From: Sambucus nigra
Taxonomy: Eukaryota; Streptophyta; Magnoliopsida; Dipsacales; Adoxaceae
Direction of reading: 5' to 3'
NCBI GenBank assembly: GCA_949130495.1
Contig: OX422223.1
Coordinates: 72,476,751-72,540,750, forward strand
DNA: 64,000 nt
The notes under the pieces are model-generated. The model saw only the letters and a program-made list of their open reading frames with translations, had not been told where the DNA came from and searched no databases. Position numbers and translations under genes: made by a program. Positions 23,296 through 38,100 of the stretch are shown in pieces (positions within the stretch are counted from its first letter, which is position 1; every line of letters starts with the position of its first letter).

Positions 23296-26200
23296 TTAAA
23301 CGGTGAAAACTCAAACTAGCCCCCAAACGACACCGTTGGAGGCACGAACACCTCGTACGGGACCAATGTAACTTATAGGAACTGACCATATAGTTCCGGG
23401 TCTCCCTATTTGAGAGTATGATGATAATTTAAAAAAATGAAACTTAGAGTTAAAAACATTCCGTTAAAGGCTGAAAACCCAAACCGGCCACCAAATGACC
23501 CCGTAGGAGGCACGAACACATCGCACAGGACCAATGTAACATGTAGGAACTGACAGCGTAGTCCCGGGTCTCCCGGTTTGTGAATAGGATGATAATTTGC
23601 AAAAATCAACACTTAAAACTTCAAAACATTTCGTTGAAGGTTGAAAACCAAAACCAGCACCCAAACAACCCCGTAGGAGGCATGAAAACCTCGCACGGGA
23701 CCAATGTAGCTTGTAGGAACTGATCGCATAGACCTGGGTCTCCCGGTTTGAGAGTATGACGATAATTTGTAAAAATCACACTTAGAGTTGGAAACAGGCA
23801 ATTAAAGGGTGAAAACCCAAATCGGCCCCGAATCGACCCCGTATGAGGCACGAACACCTCGCACAGGACCAATGTAACTTGTAGGAACAGACCGCATAGT
23901 CTCAGGTCTCCTGATTTGTGAATAGGACGATAATTTGTAAAAATCAACATTTAAACTTAAAAACAGGCCGTTAAAGGGTGAAAACTCAAACCAGCCCCCA
24001 AACGACCCCGTAGGAGGCACGAACACCTCGCACGGGACCAATGCAACTTGTAGGAACTAACCGCATAATTTCGGGTCTCCCTATTTGAGAGTATGATGAT
24101 AATTTAAAAAAATGAAACTTAGAGTTAAAAACATGCCGTTAAAGGGTGAAAACCCAAACCGGCCCCGAAGCGACCCCGTAGGAGGCACGAACACCTCGCA
24201 CGGGACTAATGTAACTTGTAGGAACTGACACATAGTCCATGGTCTCCCGATTTGAGAGTATGACGATAATTTGAAAAAATCACAGAGGTAAAAATAGGCC
24301 GTTAATGGGTGAAAACACAAACCGGCCCCCAATCGACCTCGTAAGAGGCACGAACACCTCGCACGGGACCAATGTAACTTGTAGGAACTGACAGCGTAGT
24401 CTCGGGTCTCTCAAATTGTAAATAGGATGACAATTTGCAAAACTCAACATTTAAACATAAAAACAAGCTGTTAAAGAATGAAAACCCAAACCAGCCCCCA
24501 AACAACCCTGTAGGAGGCACGAACACCTCGCACGGGACCAATGTAACTTGTACGAACTGACCGTGTAGTCCCGAGCCTTTCGGTTTGAGATTATGATGGT
24601 AATTTGCAAAAATCACACATAGACATAAAAACATGCCGTTAAAGGATGAAATCCCAAACCATCCCCTAAACGACCCCGTAGGAGGCACGAACACCGCACA
24701 GGGGAAAAATGTAACTTGTAGGAACAGACCGCGTTATCCCTGATCTCTCGGTTTGAGAGTATAATGATAATTTGTAAAAATCACACTTAATAACATACAT
24801 GTCGTTAATGGGTGAAAACCCAAATCGACCCCCAAACGACACCGTAGGAGGCACAAACACCTCGCACGGGACCAATGTTACTTGTAGGAACTGACCGCGT
24901 AGTCCTGGTTCTCCCGGTTTGAGACTATGATGATAATTTGCAAAAATCACACTTATAGTTAAAAATAGGCTGTTAAAGGGTGAAAACCCAAACCGGCCCC
25001 CAAACGACCCCGTAGGAGGCATGAACACCTCGTGCGGGACCAATGAAAGTTGTAGGAACTGAAAGCATAGTCCCGGGTCTCCCGGTTTGAGAGTATGGCG
25101 GTAATTTGTAAAAATCACACTTAGAATTAAAAACATGCAATTAAAGGGTGAAAACTCAAACCGCCCCCCAATCGACGTCGTACGAGGCACGAACACCTCG
25201 CACGGGACCAATGTAACTTGTAGGAACTGACAGCGTAGTCCCGGGTCTCCCGGTTTGTGAATAGGATGATAATTTGCAAAAATCAACACTTAAACTTAAA
25301 AACATACCGTTAGAGGGTGAAAATCCCAACCGGCTCCCAAACGACCCCGTAGCAGGCACGAACACCTCGCGCGGGACCAATGTAACTTGTAGGAACTGAC
25401 CGCGTAGTCCCAGGTCTCTTGGTTTTGAGAGTATGATGGTAATTTGTAAAAATCACACTTAGAGTTAAAAACAGGTCATTAAAGGATGAAAACCCAAACC
25501 GCCCCCCAATCGACGACGTACGAGGCACGAGCACCTCACACGGGATCAATGTAACTTGTAAGAACTGACAGCGTTGTCCTGGGTCTCCCGGTTTGTGAAT
25601 AGGACGATAATTTGAAAAAATCAACAATCAAACTTAAAAACATAACGTTAAAGGGTTAAAACCCAAACCGGCCCCCAAACGACCCCGTCAGAGGCACGAA
25701 CAACTCGCGCGGGACCAATGTAACTTGTAGGAACTAACCACGTAGTCCCGGGTCTTCCGGTTTGAGAGTATGATGATAATTTGTAAAAATCACACTTAGA
25801 GTTAAAAACAGGCCGTTAAAGGTTGAAAACCCAAACCGGCCCCCAATCGACCCCGTAGGAGGCACGAACACGTCGCACGGGACCAATGTAACTTGTAGGA
25901 ACTGACAGCGTTGTCCCGGGTCTCCCGGTTTGTGAATAGGATGATAATTTGTAAAAATCAACACTTAAAACTTAAAAACAGGCCATTAAAGGGTGAAAAC
26001 CCAAACCGCCCCCCAATCGACCTCGTACGAGGCACGAACATCTCGCACGGGACCAATGTAACTTGTAGGAACTGACCGCATAGTCCTGGGTCTCCTGGTT
26101 TGTGAATAGGACGATAATTTGCAAAAATCACACTTAGTTAAAAACATGCCGTTAAAGGGTGAAAACCCAAACCGGCCCCTAAACGACCCCGTAGGAGGCA

Positions 26201-29200
26201 CGAACACCTCGCACGGGACTAATGTAACTTGTTGGAATAGACCGCGTAATCCCGGATCTCCTGGTTTGAGAGTATGATGATAATTTGTAAAAATCACACT
26301 TAGTTACAAACAAGCCGTTAAAGGGTGAAAACCCAAATCGGCCCTCAAACGACCCTATAGGAGGCACGAACACCTCGCACGGGACCAATGTTACTTGTAG
26401 GCACTGACCGCGTAGTCCTGGGTCTCCCGGTTTGAGAGTATGACGATAATTTGCAAAAATAACAAAAACATGCTGTTAAAGGGTAAAAACACAAACCGGC
26501 CCCCAAATGATGTCGTAGGAGGAATGAACACGTCGCACGGGACCAATGTAACTTGTAGGAACTGACCGCGTAGTCTCGGGTCTCCCGATTTGAGAGTATG
26601 ACGATAATTTGAAAAAATCACACTTAAAGTTAAAAAAATACGCCGTCAAAGGTGAAAAGCCAAACCGACCCCCAATCGTCCCCGTAGGAGGCACGAACAC
26701 CTCGTACAGGACCAATGTAACATGTAGCAACTGACTGCGTAGTCCCGAGTCTCCCGGTTTGAGAGTATGACGATAATTTGGAAAAATCACACTTAGTTAA
26801 AAACATGTCGTTAAAGGGTGAAAAAGCAAACCAACCCCCAAACAACCCTGTCAGAGGCACGAACACCTCGCACGGGACCAATGTAAATTGTAGGAACTGA
26901 CCGCGTAGTCCCGCGTCTCTCGGTTTGAGAGTATGACGATAATTTTCAAAAATCACATTTAGAGTTGAAAATAGTCCGTTAAAGGGTGAAAACCCAAATC
27001 GACCCCCAATCGACCCCGTGGGAGGCACGAACACCTCTCACGGGAACAATGTAAAATGTAGGAACTGACAGCGTAGTCCCGGGTCTCCCGGTTTGTGAAT
27101 AGGATGTTAATTTGCAAAAATCAACACTTAAACTTAAAAACATGTCGTTAAAGGGTGAAAACCCAAACCAGCCCCCAAACGACCCAGTAGGAGGCACGTA
27201 CACCTCGCACGCGATCAATGTAACTTGTAGTAACTGGCCGCGTAGTCCCGGGTCTCCCGATTTGACAGTATGACAATAATTTGTGAAAATAACAAAAACA
27301 AGCGGTTAAAGGGTAAAAAGCTAAATCGGCCCCCAAACGACCCCGTAGGAGGCACAAACACGTCGTACGGGACCAATGTAACTTGTAGGAACTGACAGCT
27401 TAGTCGCGAGTCTCCCGGTTTGTGAATAGGACGATAATTTGCAAAAATCAACACTTAAACTTAAAAACATACCGTTAAAGGGTGAAAACCCAAATCGGCC
27501 CCCAATCGACCCCGTAGGAGGCACGAACACCTCCCGCGGCACCAATGTAACTTGTTGGAACTGACCGCGTAGTTTCGCGTCTCCCGATTTCAGAGTATGA
27601 TGATAATTTGCAAAAATTAAACTTAGAGTTAAAAACAGGCCGTTAAAGGGTGAAAACCCAAACAGGCCCTCAATCGACCCCGTAGGAGGCACGAACACCT
27701 CGCACGGGACCAATGTAACTTGTAGGAACTGACAGCGTAGTCCCGGGTCTCCCGATTTGTGAATAGGACAATAATTTGCAAAAATCAACACTTAAAACAT
27801 GTCTTTAAAAAGTGAAAACCCAAACCAACCCCCAAACAACCCCGTAGGAGGCATGAACACCTCTCACGGGACCAATAAAACTTGTAGGAACTGACCGCGT
27901 AGTCTCGGGTCTCCCCGTTTGAGAGTATGATGATAATTTGTAAAAATCACACTTAGAGTTGAAAACAGGCAATTAAAGGGTGAAAACCCAAACCGGCCCC
28001 CTATCGACCCCGTACGAGGCACGAACACCTCGCACGGGACCAATGTAACTTGTAGGAACAGGCCGCATAGTCCCAGGTCTCCCGATTTGTGAAAAGGACG
28101 ATAATTTTCAAAAATCAACATTTATACTTAAAAACAAGCCGTTAAAGGGTGAAAACTCAAACCAACCCTAAACGACCCCGTAGGAGGCACGAACACCTCG
28201 CACGGGACCAATGTAACTTATAGGAACTGACCGCATAGTTCCGGGTCTCCCTATTTGAGAGTATGATGATAATTTGGAAAAATGAAACTTAGCGTTAAAA
28301 ATATGCCGTTAAAGGGTGAAAACCCAAACCGGCCACGAAACGACCCCGTAGGAGGCACGAACACCTCGCACGGGACCAATGTAACTTGTAGGAACTCACG
28401 ACATAGTTCCGGGTCTCCCTATTTGAGAGTAAGATGATAATTTGCAAAAATAAAACTTAGAGTTAAAAACATGCCGTTAAAGGGTGAAAACCCAAACCGG
28501 CCCCGAAACGACCCCATAGGAGGCACGAACACCTCGCACGGGACAAATGTAACTTATTAGAACTGATCGCATAGTCTTGGGTCTCCCGGTTTGAGAGTGT
28601 GACGATAACTTGGAAAAATCACACATAGAGTTAAGACACAGGCCGTTAATGGGTGAAAACCCAAACCGGCCCCTTATCGACCCCGTAGGAGGAACGAACA
28701 CCTCGCATGGGACAATGTAACTTGTAGGAACTGAGAGCGTAGTCCCGGGTCTCCCAGTTTGTGAATAGGACGACAATTTACAAAAATCGACATTTAAACT
28801 TAAAAACAAGCCGTTAAAGGGTGAAAACCCAAACGAGACTCCAAACGAGCCCGTAGGAGGCACGAACACCTCGCACGAGACCAATATAACTTGTAGTAAC
28901 TGACCGCGTTGTGTCGGGTCTTTCAGTTTGAGAGTATGACGGTAATTTGCAAAAATCACACTTAGACATGAAAACATGCCGTTAAAGGATGAAAACCCAA
29001 AACAGCCCCTAAACGACCCGGTAGGTGGCATGAACACCTCGCACGGGACTAATGTAACTTTTAGGAACTGATCGCATAATCCCGGATCTCCCGATTTCAG
29101 AGTATGATGATAATTTGTAAATACCACACTTAGAATTAAAAACAAGCCGTTAAAGGGTGAAAACCAAAATCGGCCCCCAAACGACCCATGTAGGAGACAC

Positions 29201-30396
29201 GAATACCTCGTACGGGACCAATGTAACTTGTAAGAATTGACCGCGTAGTCACGTGTCTCCCGGTTTAAGAGTAAGAGGATAATTTGCAAAATTCACACTT
29301 AGACTTTAAAACAGGCCGTTAAAGGGTGAAAACCCAAACCGGCCCCCAATCGACCCCGTACGAAGCACGAACACCTCGAACGGGACCATTGTAACTTGTA
29401 AGGACTGACAGCGTAGTCCTGGGTCTCCCGGTTTCTGAATAGGATGATACTTTGCAAAAATCAATACTTAAACTTAAAAATATACCGTTAAAGGGTGAAA
29501 ACCCAAACCAGCCCCCAAACGGCCCCGTAAGAGGCACGAACACCTCGCACGGGACCAATGTAACTTGTAGGAACTGACCGCATAGTCCCGGGTCTCCCGA
29601 TTTAAGAGTATGATGATAATTTGTAAAATTCACACTTATAGTTAAAAATAGGTCGTTAAAGGGTAAAAACCCAAACCGACCCCCAATCGACCCCGTAGGA
29701 GGCACGAACACCTCGTACGGGACCAATGTAACTTGTAGGAACTGACAGCGTAGTCCCGGGTCTCCTAGTTTGTGAATAGGATGATACTTTGCAAAACTCA
29801 ACACTTAAAACTTAAAAACAAGTCGTTAAAGGGTGAAAACCCAAACCATCCCTCAAACAACCCCGTAGGAGGCATGAACACCTCGCACGGGACCAATATA
29901 ACTTGTAGGAACTGACCACGTAGTCCCGGGTCTCCCGGTTGGAGAGTATGATGATAATTTGTAAAAATCACAGTTAGAGTTGAAAACAGGCCAATAAAGG
30001 GTGAAAACCCAAATCGGCCCCCAATCGACCCGGTACGAGGCACGAACACCTCGCACGGGACCAATGTAACTTGTAGTAATAGACCGCATAGTCCCGGGTC
30101 TCCCGGTTTGTGAATAGGATGATAATTTGCAAAAATTAACATTTAAACTTAAAAATAGGCTGTTAAAGGGTGAAAGCTCAAACCAACCCCCAAACGACCC
30201 TATAGGAGGCACGAACACCTCGCACGGGACCAATGTAACTTGTAGGAACTGACCGCATAGTTTCGGGTCTCCCTATTTGAGAGTATGATGATAATTTGAA
30301 AAATATGAATCTTAGAGTTAAAAACATGTCGTTAAAGGGTGAAAACCCAAATTGGCCCCGAAACAACCCCGTAGGAGGCACGAACACCTCGCACGG
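23296..30396 (+). repeat. Irregular satellite stretch of mixed monomer subtypes
   Basis: The same 168-bp satellite continues without a break, but no long HOR could be followed. Two parts have recognisable relatives. About 24,430-25,000 has the subtype order of the 14-monomer HOR (AACATTTAAACATAAAAACA, then GACATAAAAACATGCC, then AATAACATACATGTCG, as at 53.1-53.6 kb). About 29,150-30,390 follows the order of 4,234-5,414 at an offset near 24,915, including GTAAGGACTGACAGCG. It therefore looks like older, diverged units. No other feature is visible in it. Confidence 0.8.
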
Positions 30397-30498
30397 GACC
30401 AATGTAACTTGTAGGAACTGACCGCATAGTCTCGGGTCTCCCGGTTTCAGAGTATGACGATAACTTGGAAAAATAACACTTAGAGTTAAAAACAGGCC

Positions 30499-33400
30499 TT
30501 TAATGGTTGAAAACCCAAACCGGCCCCCAATCGACCCCGTAGGAGGCACGAACACCTTTCACGGGACAATGTAACTTGTAGGAACTGACAGCGTAGTCCC
30601 GGGTCTCCCGGTTTATTAATAGGATAATAATTTGCAAAACTCAACAGGTAAACATAAAAACATGCCGTTAAAGTGTGAAAAACCCAAACGAGCCCCCAAT
30701 CGACCCCGTAGGAGGCACGAACACCTCGCACGGGGCCAATGTAAGTAGTCAGAACAAACCGCCTAATCCCGGGTCACCCGATTTGAGAGTATAACAATAA
30801 CTTGCAAAAATCACAAACCATGCCGTTAAAGGGTAAAAATGCAAACCGGCCCCAAAACGACCCCGTAGGAGGCACAGAAACCTCGCACGGGACCAATCTA
30901 ACTTGTAGGAACTAACCGCGTAGTCCCGGGTCTCTCGGCATGTGAATAGGATGTTAATTTGCAAAAATCAGCACTTAAACTTAAAACATACCGTTAAAGG
31001 GTGAAAACCCAAACCAGCCCCCAAATGACCCCGTAGGAGGCACGAACACCTCGCACGCGATCAATGTAAATTGTAGTAAATGACCGCGTAGTCCCGGGTC
31101 TCCTGGTTTGAGAGTATTACGATAATTTGCCAAAATCCCAAAAACATGCCGTTAAAGGGTAAAAACCCACATCGGCCCCCAAACAACCCCGTAGGAGGCA
31201 CGAACATGTCGCACGGGACCAATGCAACTTGTAGGAACTGACTGCGTAGTCCCGGGTGTCCCGGTTTGAGAGTACGATGATAATTTACAAAAATCACACT
31301 TAGTGTTAAAAAAAACAGGCCGTTAAAGGGTGAAAACCCAAACCGACCTCCAATCGTCCTCGTAGGAGTCACTAACATCTCGCACGGGACCACTGTAACT
31401 TATAGGAACTGACCGCCTAGTCTCGGGTCTCCCGATTTGAGAGTATGATGATAATTTGTAAAAATCAAACTTAGAGTTAAAAACAGGCCGTTAAAGGCTG
31501 AAAACCCAAACCGGCCCCCAAACGACCCATGTAGGAGGCACGAACACCTCGCACGGGACCAATGTAACTTGTAGGAATTGACCGCGTAGTTCCGTGTCTC
31601 CCAGTTTAAGAGTATGAGGATAATTTGCAAAATTCACACTTAGACTCAGAAACAGGCCGTTAAAGGGTAAAAACCCAAACCGGCCCCCAATCGACCCCGT
31701 ACGAGGAACAAACACCTCGCACGGGACCAATGTAACTTGTAAGGACTGACAGCGTAGTCCCGGGTCTCCCGGTTTGTGAATAGGACAATAATTTGTAAAA
31801 ATCAACACTTAAACTTAAAAACAAACCGTTAAAGGGTAAAAACCCAAACCAACCCCCAAACGGCCTCGTAAGAGGCACGAACACCTCGCACGGGACCAAT
31901 GTAACTTGTAGGAACTGACCGCATAGACCCGGATCTCCCGGTTTGAAAGTATGATCATAATTTGGAAAATACACACTTAGAGTTAAAAACAGGCCGTTAA
32001 AGAGTCAAATAAAAAATCGGCCCCCAATCGACCCCGTAGGAGGCACGAACACCTCGCACGAGACCAATGTAATGTGTAGGAACTATAAGCGTAGTCCTGG
32101 GTCTCCTGGTTTGTGAATAGGACGATAATTTAAAAAAATAAACACTTAAAACTTTAAAATATGTCGTTAAAGGGTGAAATCCCAAACAAGCCCCCAAACA
32201 ACCCCGTAGGACGCATGAACACCTCGCACGGGACAAATGTTACTTGTAGGAGCTGAGCACGTAGTCTCGGGTCTTCTGGTTGGAGAGTATGACGATAATT
32301 TGTAAAAATCACACTTAGAGTTGAAAACAGGCCATTAAAGGGTGAAAACCCAAACCGGACCCCAATCGACACCGTACGAGGCACGAACACCTCGCACGGA
32401 ACCAATGTAACTTGTAGGAATAGACCGCATAGTCCCGGGTCTCCCGATTTGTGAATAGGATGATAATTTGCAAAAATAAACATTTAAAATTAAAAACAGG
32501 CCGTTAAAGGGTGAAAACTCAAACCAGCCCCCAAACGACCCCGTAGGAGGCAAGAACACCTCGCACGGGACCAATGTAACTTGTAGGAACTGACCACATA
32601 GTTCTGGGTCTCCCTATTTGAGAGTATGATGATAATTTCCAACACTGAAACTTGGAGTTAAAAACATTCCGTTAAAAGGTGAAAACCCAATCCGGCCCCG
32701 AAACGACCCCATATGGGGCACAGACACCTCGCACGGGACCAATGTAACTTGTAGGAACTGACCGCATAGTCTCGGGTCTCCCGGTTTGAGAGTATGAAGA
32801 TAACTTGGAAAAATCACACTTAGAGTTAAAAAGAGGTAGTTAATGGGTGAAAACCCAAACCGGCCCCCAATCGACCCCGTAGGAGGCACAAACACCTTGC
32901 ACGGGACATTGTGACTGGTAGGAACTCACAGCGTAGTCCCGAGTCTCCCGATTTGTGAATAGTATGATCATTTGCAAAACTCAACAGTTAAACATAAAAA
33001 CATGTCGTTAAAGGGTGAAAACCCAAACGATCACCAAACGACCCCGTAGGAGGCACGAACGCCTCGCACGGTACCAATGTAACTTGTAGGAACTGACCGC
33101 GCAGTCCCGGGTCTTTCGATTTAAAAGTATGACGATAATTTGCAAAAATCACACTTAGACATGAGAACATGCCGTTAAAGGATGAAAACCCAAACCAGCC
33201 CCTAAAGGACCCCGTAGGAGGCACGAACACCTCGCACGGGACTAATGTAACTTGTAGGAACAGATCGGGTAATCACGAATCTCCCGGTTTGAGAGTATGA
33301 TGATAATTTCTAAAAATCACACTTAGTTACAAACATGCCGTTAAAGGGTGAAAACCCAAACTGGGCCACAAACGACCTCGTAGGAGGCACGAACACCTCG

Positions 33401-35182
33401 CACGGGACCAATGTTACTTGTAGGAACTGATCGCGTAGTCCTGGGTGTCCCGGTTTGAGAGTATGACGATAATTTGTAAAAATCATAAAAACATGCCGTT
33501 AAAGGGTAAAAATGCAAATCGGCCCCGAAATGATGCCGTAGGAGGCATGAACATGTCGCACGGGACCAATGTAACTTTTAGGAACCGACAGCGTAGTCCC
33601 GGGTCTCCCGATTAGAGAGGATGACGATAATTTGCAAAAATCACACTTAGAATTAAAAAAATAGGCCGTTAAAGGGTGAAAATCCAAACCGGCTCCCAAT
33701 CGACCCCGTAGGAGGCACGAACATCTCGCACGGGACCAATGTAACTTGTAGGAACTGACAGCGTAGTCCTGGGTCTCCCGGTTTCTGAATAGGATGATAA
33801 TTTACAAAAATCAACACTTAAAACTTAAAAACATGTCGTTAAAGGGTGAAAACCCAAACCAGCCCCCAAATAACCCCGTAGGAGGCATGAACACCTTGCA
33901 CGGGACCAATGTAACTTCTAGGAACTGACCACGTAGTCCTGGGTCTCCTGGTTGGAGAGTACGACGATAATTTGTAAAAATCACACTTAGAGTTGAAAAC
34001 AGGCCATTAAAGGGTGAAAACCCAAACCGGCCCCCAATCGACCCCGTACGAGGTAAGAACACCTTGCACGGGACCAATGTAACTTGTAGGAATAGACCGC
34101 ATAGTCCCGGGTCTCCCGGTTTGTGAATAGGATGTTAATTTGCAAAAATCAACATTTAAACTTAAAAACAGGCCGTTAAAGGGTGAAAACTCAAACTAGC
34201 AACCAAACCACCCCGTAGGAGGCACGAACACCTCGCACGGGACCAATATAACTTGTAGGAACTGACCACATAGTTCTGGGTCTCCCTATTTGAGAGTATA
34301 ATGATAATTTGCAAAAATGAAACTTAGAGTTAAAAACATGCCGTTAAAGGGTGAAAAACCAAACCGGCCCCGAAACGACCCCGTAGGAGGCACGAACACC
34401 TCGCACGGGACCAATGTAACTTGTAGGAACTGACCGCATAGTCTCGGGTCTCCCGGTTTGAGAGTATGCCTATAACTTGGACAAATCACACTTAGAGTTA
34501 AAAATAGGTCGTTAATGGGTGAAAACCCAAACCGCCCCCAATCAACCCCTTAGGAGGCACCAACACCTTGCACGGTACATTGTGACTTGTAGGAACTGAC
34601 AGCATAGTCCCGAGTCTCCCGATTTGTGAATAGTATGATAATTTGCAAAACACAACAGTTAAACATAAAAACATGCCGTTAAAGGGTGAAAACCAAAACG
34701 AGCCCCCAAACGACCCCGTAGGAGGCACGAACACCTCGCATGGGACCAATGTAACTTGTAGGAACAGATCGCGCAATCCCGAGTCTTTCGGTTTCAAAGT
34801 ATGACGGTAATTTGCAAAAATCACACTTAGATATGAAAACATGCTGTTAAAGGATGAAAACCCAAACCAACCCCCAAACGACCCAATAGGAGGCACGAAC
34901 ACCACGCACGGGACCAATGTAACTTGTAGGAACTGACCGCATAGTTTCGGGTCTCCTTATTTGAGAGTATGATGATAATTTGAAAAAAATGAATCTTAGA
35001 GTTAAAACCATTCCGTTAAAAGGTGAAAACCCAAACCGGCCCCGAAACGACCCCATATGGGGCACGAACACCTCGCACGGGACCAATGTAACTTGTAGGA
35101 ACTGACCGCATAGTCTCGGGTCTCCCGGTTTGAGAGTATGAAGATAACTTGGAAAAATCACACTTAGAGTTAAAAACAGGCC
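30499..35182 (+). repeat. 28-monomer HOR unit A'
   Basis: This is a copy of 3,243-7,926. It shares with A, and not with B, the five-A run in GTGTGAAAAACCC (30,674), TTTGAGAGTATTACG (near 31,109) and ACTAACCGCG (near 30,911). It is 4,684 bp long, as A is. Confidence 0.92.
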
Positions 35183-38100
35183 GTTAATGGTTGAAAACCC
35201 AAACCGGCCCCCAATCGACCCCGTAGGAGGCACGGACACCTTTCACGGGACAATGTAACTTGTAGGAACTGACAGCTTAGTCCCAGGTCTCCCGGTTTAT
35301 GAATAGGATAATAATTTGCAAAACTCAACAGATAAACATAAAAACATGCCGTTAAAGTGTGAAAACCCAAACGAGCCCCCAATCGACCCCGTAGGAGGCA
35401 CAAACACCTCGCACGGGGCCAATGTAAGTAGTCAGAACAAAACGCCTAATCCCGGGTCACCCGATTTGAGAGTATGACAATAATTTGCAAAAATCACAAA
35501 CCATGCCGTTAAAGGGTAAAAATGCAAACCGGCCCCAAAACGACCCCGTAGGAGGCACGAACACCTCGCACGTGACCAATCTAACTTGTAGGAACTAACT
35601 GCGTAGTCCCGGGTCTCTCGGTTTGTGAATAGGATGTTAATTTGCAAAAATTAGCACTTAAACTTAAAACATACCGTTAAAGGGTGAAAACCCAAACCAG
35701 CCCCCAAATGACCCCGTAGGAGGCACGAACACCTCGCGCGCGATCAATGTAAATTGTAGTAAATGACCGCGTAGTCCCGGGTCTCCTGGTTTAAGAGTAT
35801 TACGATAATTTGCAAAAATCCCAAAAACATGCCGTTAAATTGTAAAAACCCACACCGGCCCCCAAACAACCCCGTAGGAGGCACGAACATGTCGCACGAG
35901 ACCAATGCAACTTGTAGGAACTGACTGCGTAGTCTCGGGTGTCCCGGTTTGAGAGTATGATGATAATTTACAAAAATCACACTTAGTGTTAAAAAAAACA
36001 TGCCGTTAAAGGGTGAAAACCCAAACCGACCTCCAATCGTCCTCGTAGGAGTCACTGACATCTCGCACGGGACCAATGTAACTTATAGGAACTGATCGCC
36101 TAGTCTCGGGTCTCTCGATTTGAGAGTATGATGATAATTTGTAAAAATCACACTTAGAGTTAAAAACAGGTCGTTAAAGGCTGAAAACCCAAACCGGCCC
36201 CCAAACGACCCATGTAGGAGGCACGGACACCTCGCACGGGACCAATGTAACTTGTAGGAATTGACCGCGTAGTTCCGTGTCTCCCAGTTTAAGAGTATGA
36301 GGATAATTTGCAAAATTCACACTTAGACTTAGAAACAGGCCGTTAAAGGGTGAAAACCCAAACCGGCCCCCAATCGACCCCGTACGAGGAACGAACACCT
36401 CGCACGGGACCAATGTAACTTGTAAGGACTGACAGTGTAGTCCCGGGTCTCCCGGTTTGTGAATAGGACGATAATTTGTAAAAATCAACACTTAAACTTT
36501 AAAACAAACCGTTAAAGGGTAAAAACCCAAACCAACTCCCAAACGGCCTCGTAAGAGGCACGAACACCTCGCACGGGACCAATGTAACTTGTAGGAACTG
36601 ACCGCATAGACCCGGGTCTCCCGGTTTGAAAGTATGATCATAATTTGGAAAATACACACTTAGAGTTAAAAACAAGCCGTTAAAGGGTCAAATAAAAAAT
36701 CGGCCCCCAATCGACCCCGTAGGAGGCACGAACACCTCGCACGAGACCAATGTAATGTGTAGGAACTATAAGCGTAGTCCTGGGTCTCCCGGTTTCTGAA
36801 TAGGACGATAATTTAAAAAAATAAACACTTAAAACTTAAAAATATGTCGTTAAAGGGTGAAATCCCAAACAAGCCCCCAAACAACCCCGTAGGACGCATG
36901 AACACCTCGCACGGGACCAATGTTACTTGTAGGAGCTGAGCACGTAGTCCCGGGTCTTCTGGTTGGAGAGTATGACGATAATTTGTAAAAATCACACTTA
37001 GAGTTGAAAACAGGCCATTAAAGGGTGAAAACCCAAACCAGACCCCAATCGACACCGTACGAGGCACGAACACCTCGCACGGAACCAATGTAACTTGTAG
37101 GAATAGACCGCATAGTCCCGGGTCTCCCGGTTTGTGAATAGGATGATAATTTGCAAAAATAAACATTTAAAATTAAAAACAGGCCGTTAAAGGGTGAAAA
37201 CTCAAACCAGCCCCCAAACGACCCCGTAGGAGGCACGAACACCTCGCACGGGACCAATGTAACTTGTAGGAACTGACCACATAGTTCCGGGTCTCCCTTT
37301 TTGAGAGTATGATGATAATTTCCAACACTGAAACTTAGAGTTAAAAACATTACGTTAAAAGGTGAAAACCCAATCCGGCCCCGAAACGACCCCATATGGG
37401 GCACAGACACCTCGCACGGGACCAATGTAACTTGTAGGAACTGACCGCATAGTCTCGGGTCTCCCGGTTTGAGAGTATGAAGATAACTTGGAAAAATCAC
37501 ACTTAGAGTTAAAAAGAGGTAGTTAATGGGTGAAAACCCAAACCGGCCCCTAATCGACCCCGTAGGAGGCACGAACACCTTGCACGGGACATTGTGACTG
37601 GTAGGAACTCACAGCGTAGTCCCGAGTCTCCCGATTTGTGAATAGTATGATCATTTGCAAAACTCAACAGTTAAACATAAAAACATGTCGTTAAAGGGTG
37701 AAAACCCAAACGATCCCCAAATGACCCCGTAGGAGGCACGAACGCCTCGCACGGTACCAACGTAACTTGTAGGAACTGACCGCGCAGTCCCCGGTCTTTC
37801 GATTTCAAAGTATGACGATAATTTGCAAAAATCACACTTAGACATGAAAACATGCCGTTAAAGGATGAAAACCCAAACCAGCCCCTAAAGGACCCCGTAG
37901 GAGGCACGAACACCTCGCATGGGACTAATGTAACTTGTAGGAACAGATCGGGTAATCACGAATCTCCCGGTTTGAGAGTATGATGATAATTTCTAAAAAT
38001 CACACTTAGTTACAAACATGCCGTTAAAGGGTGAAAACCCAAACCGGGCCCCAAACGACCTCGTAGGAGGCACGAACACCTCGCACGGGACCAATGTTAC

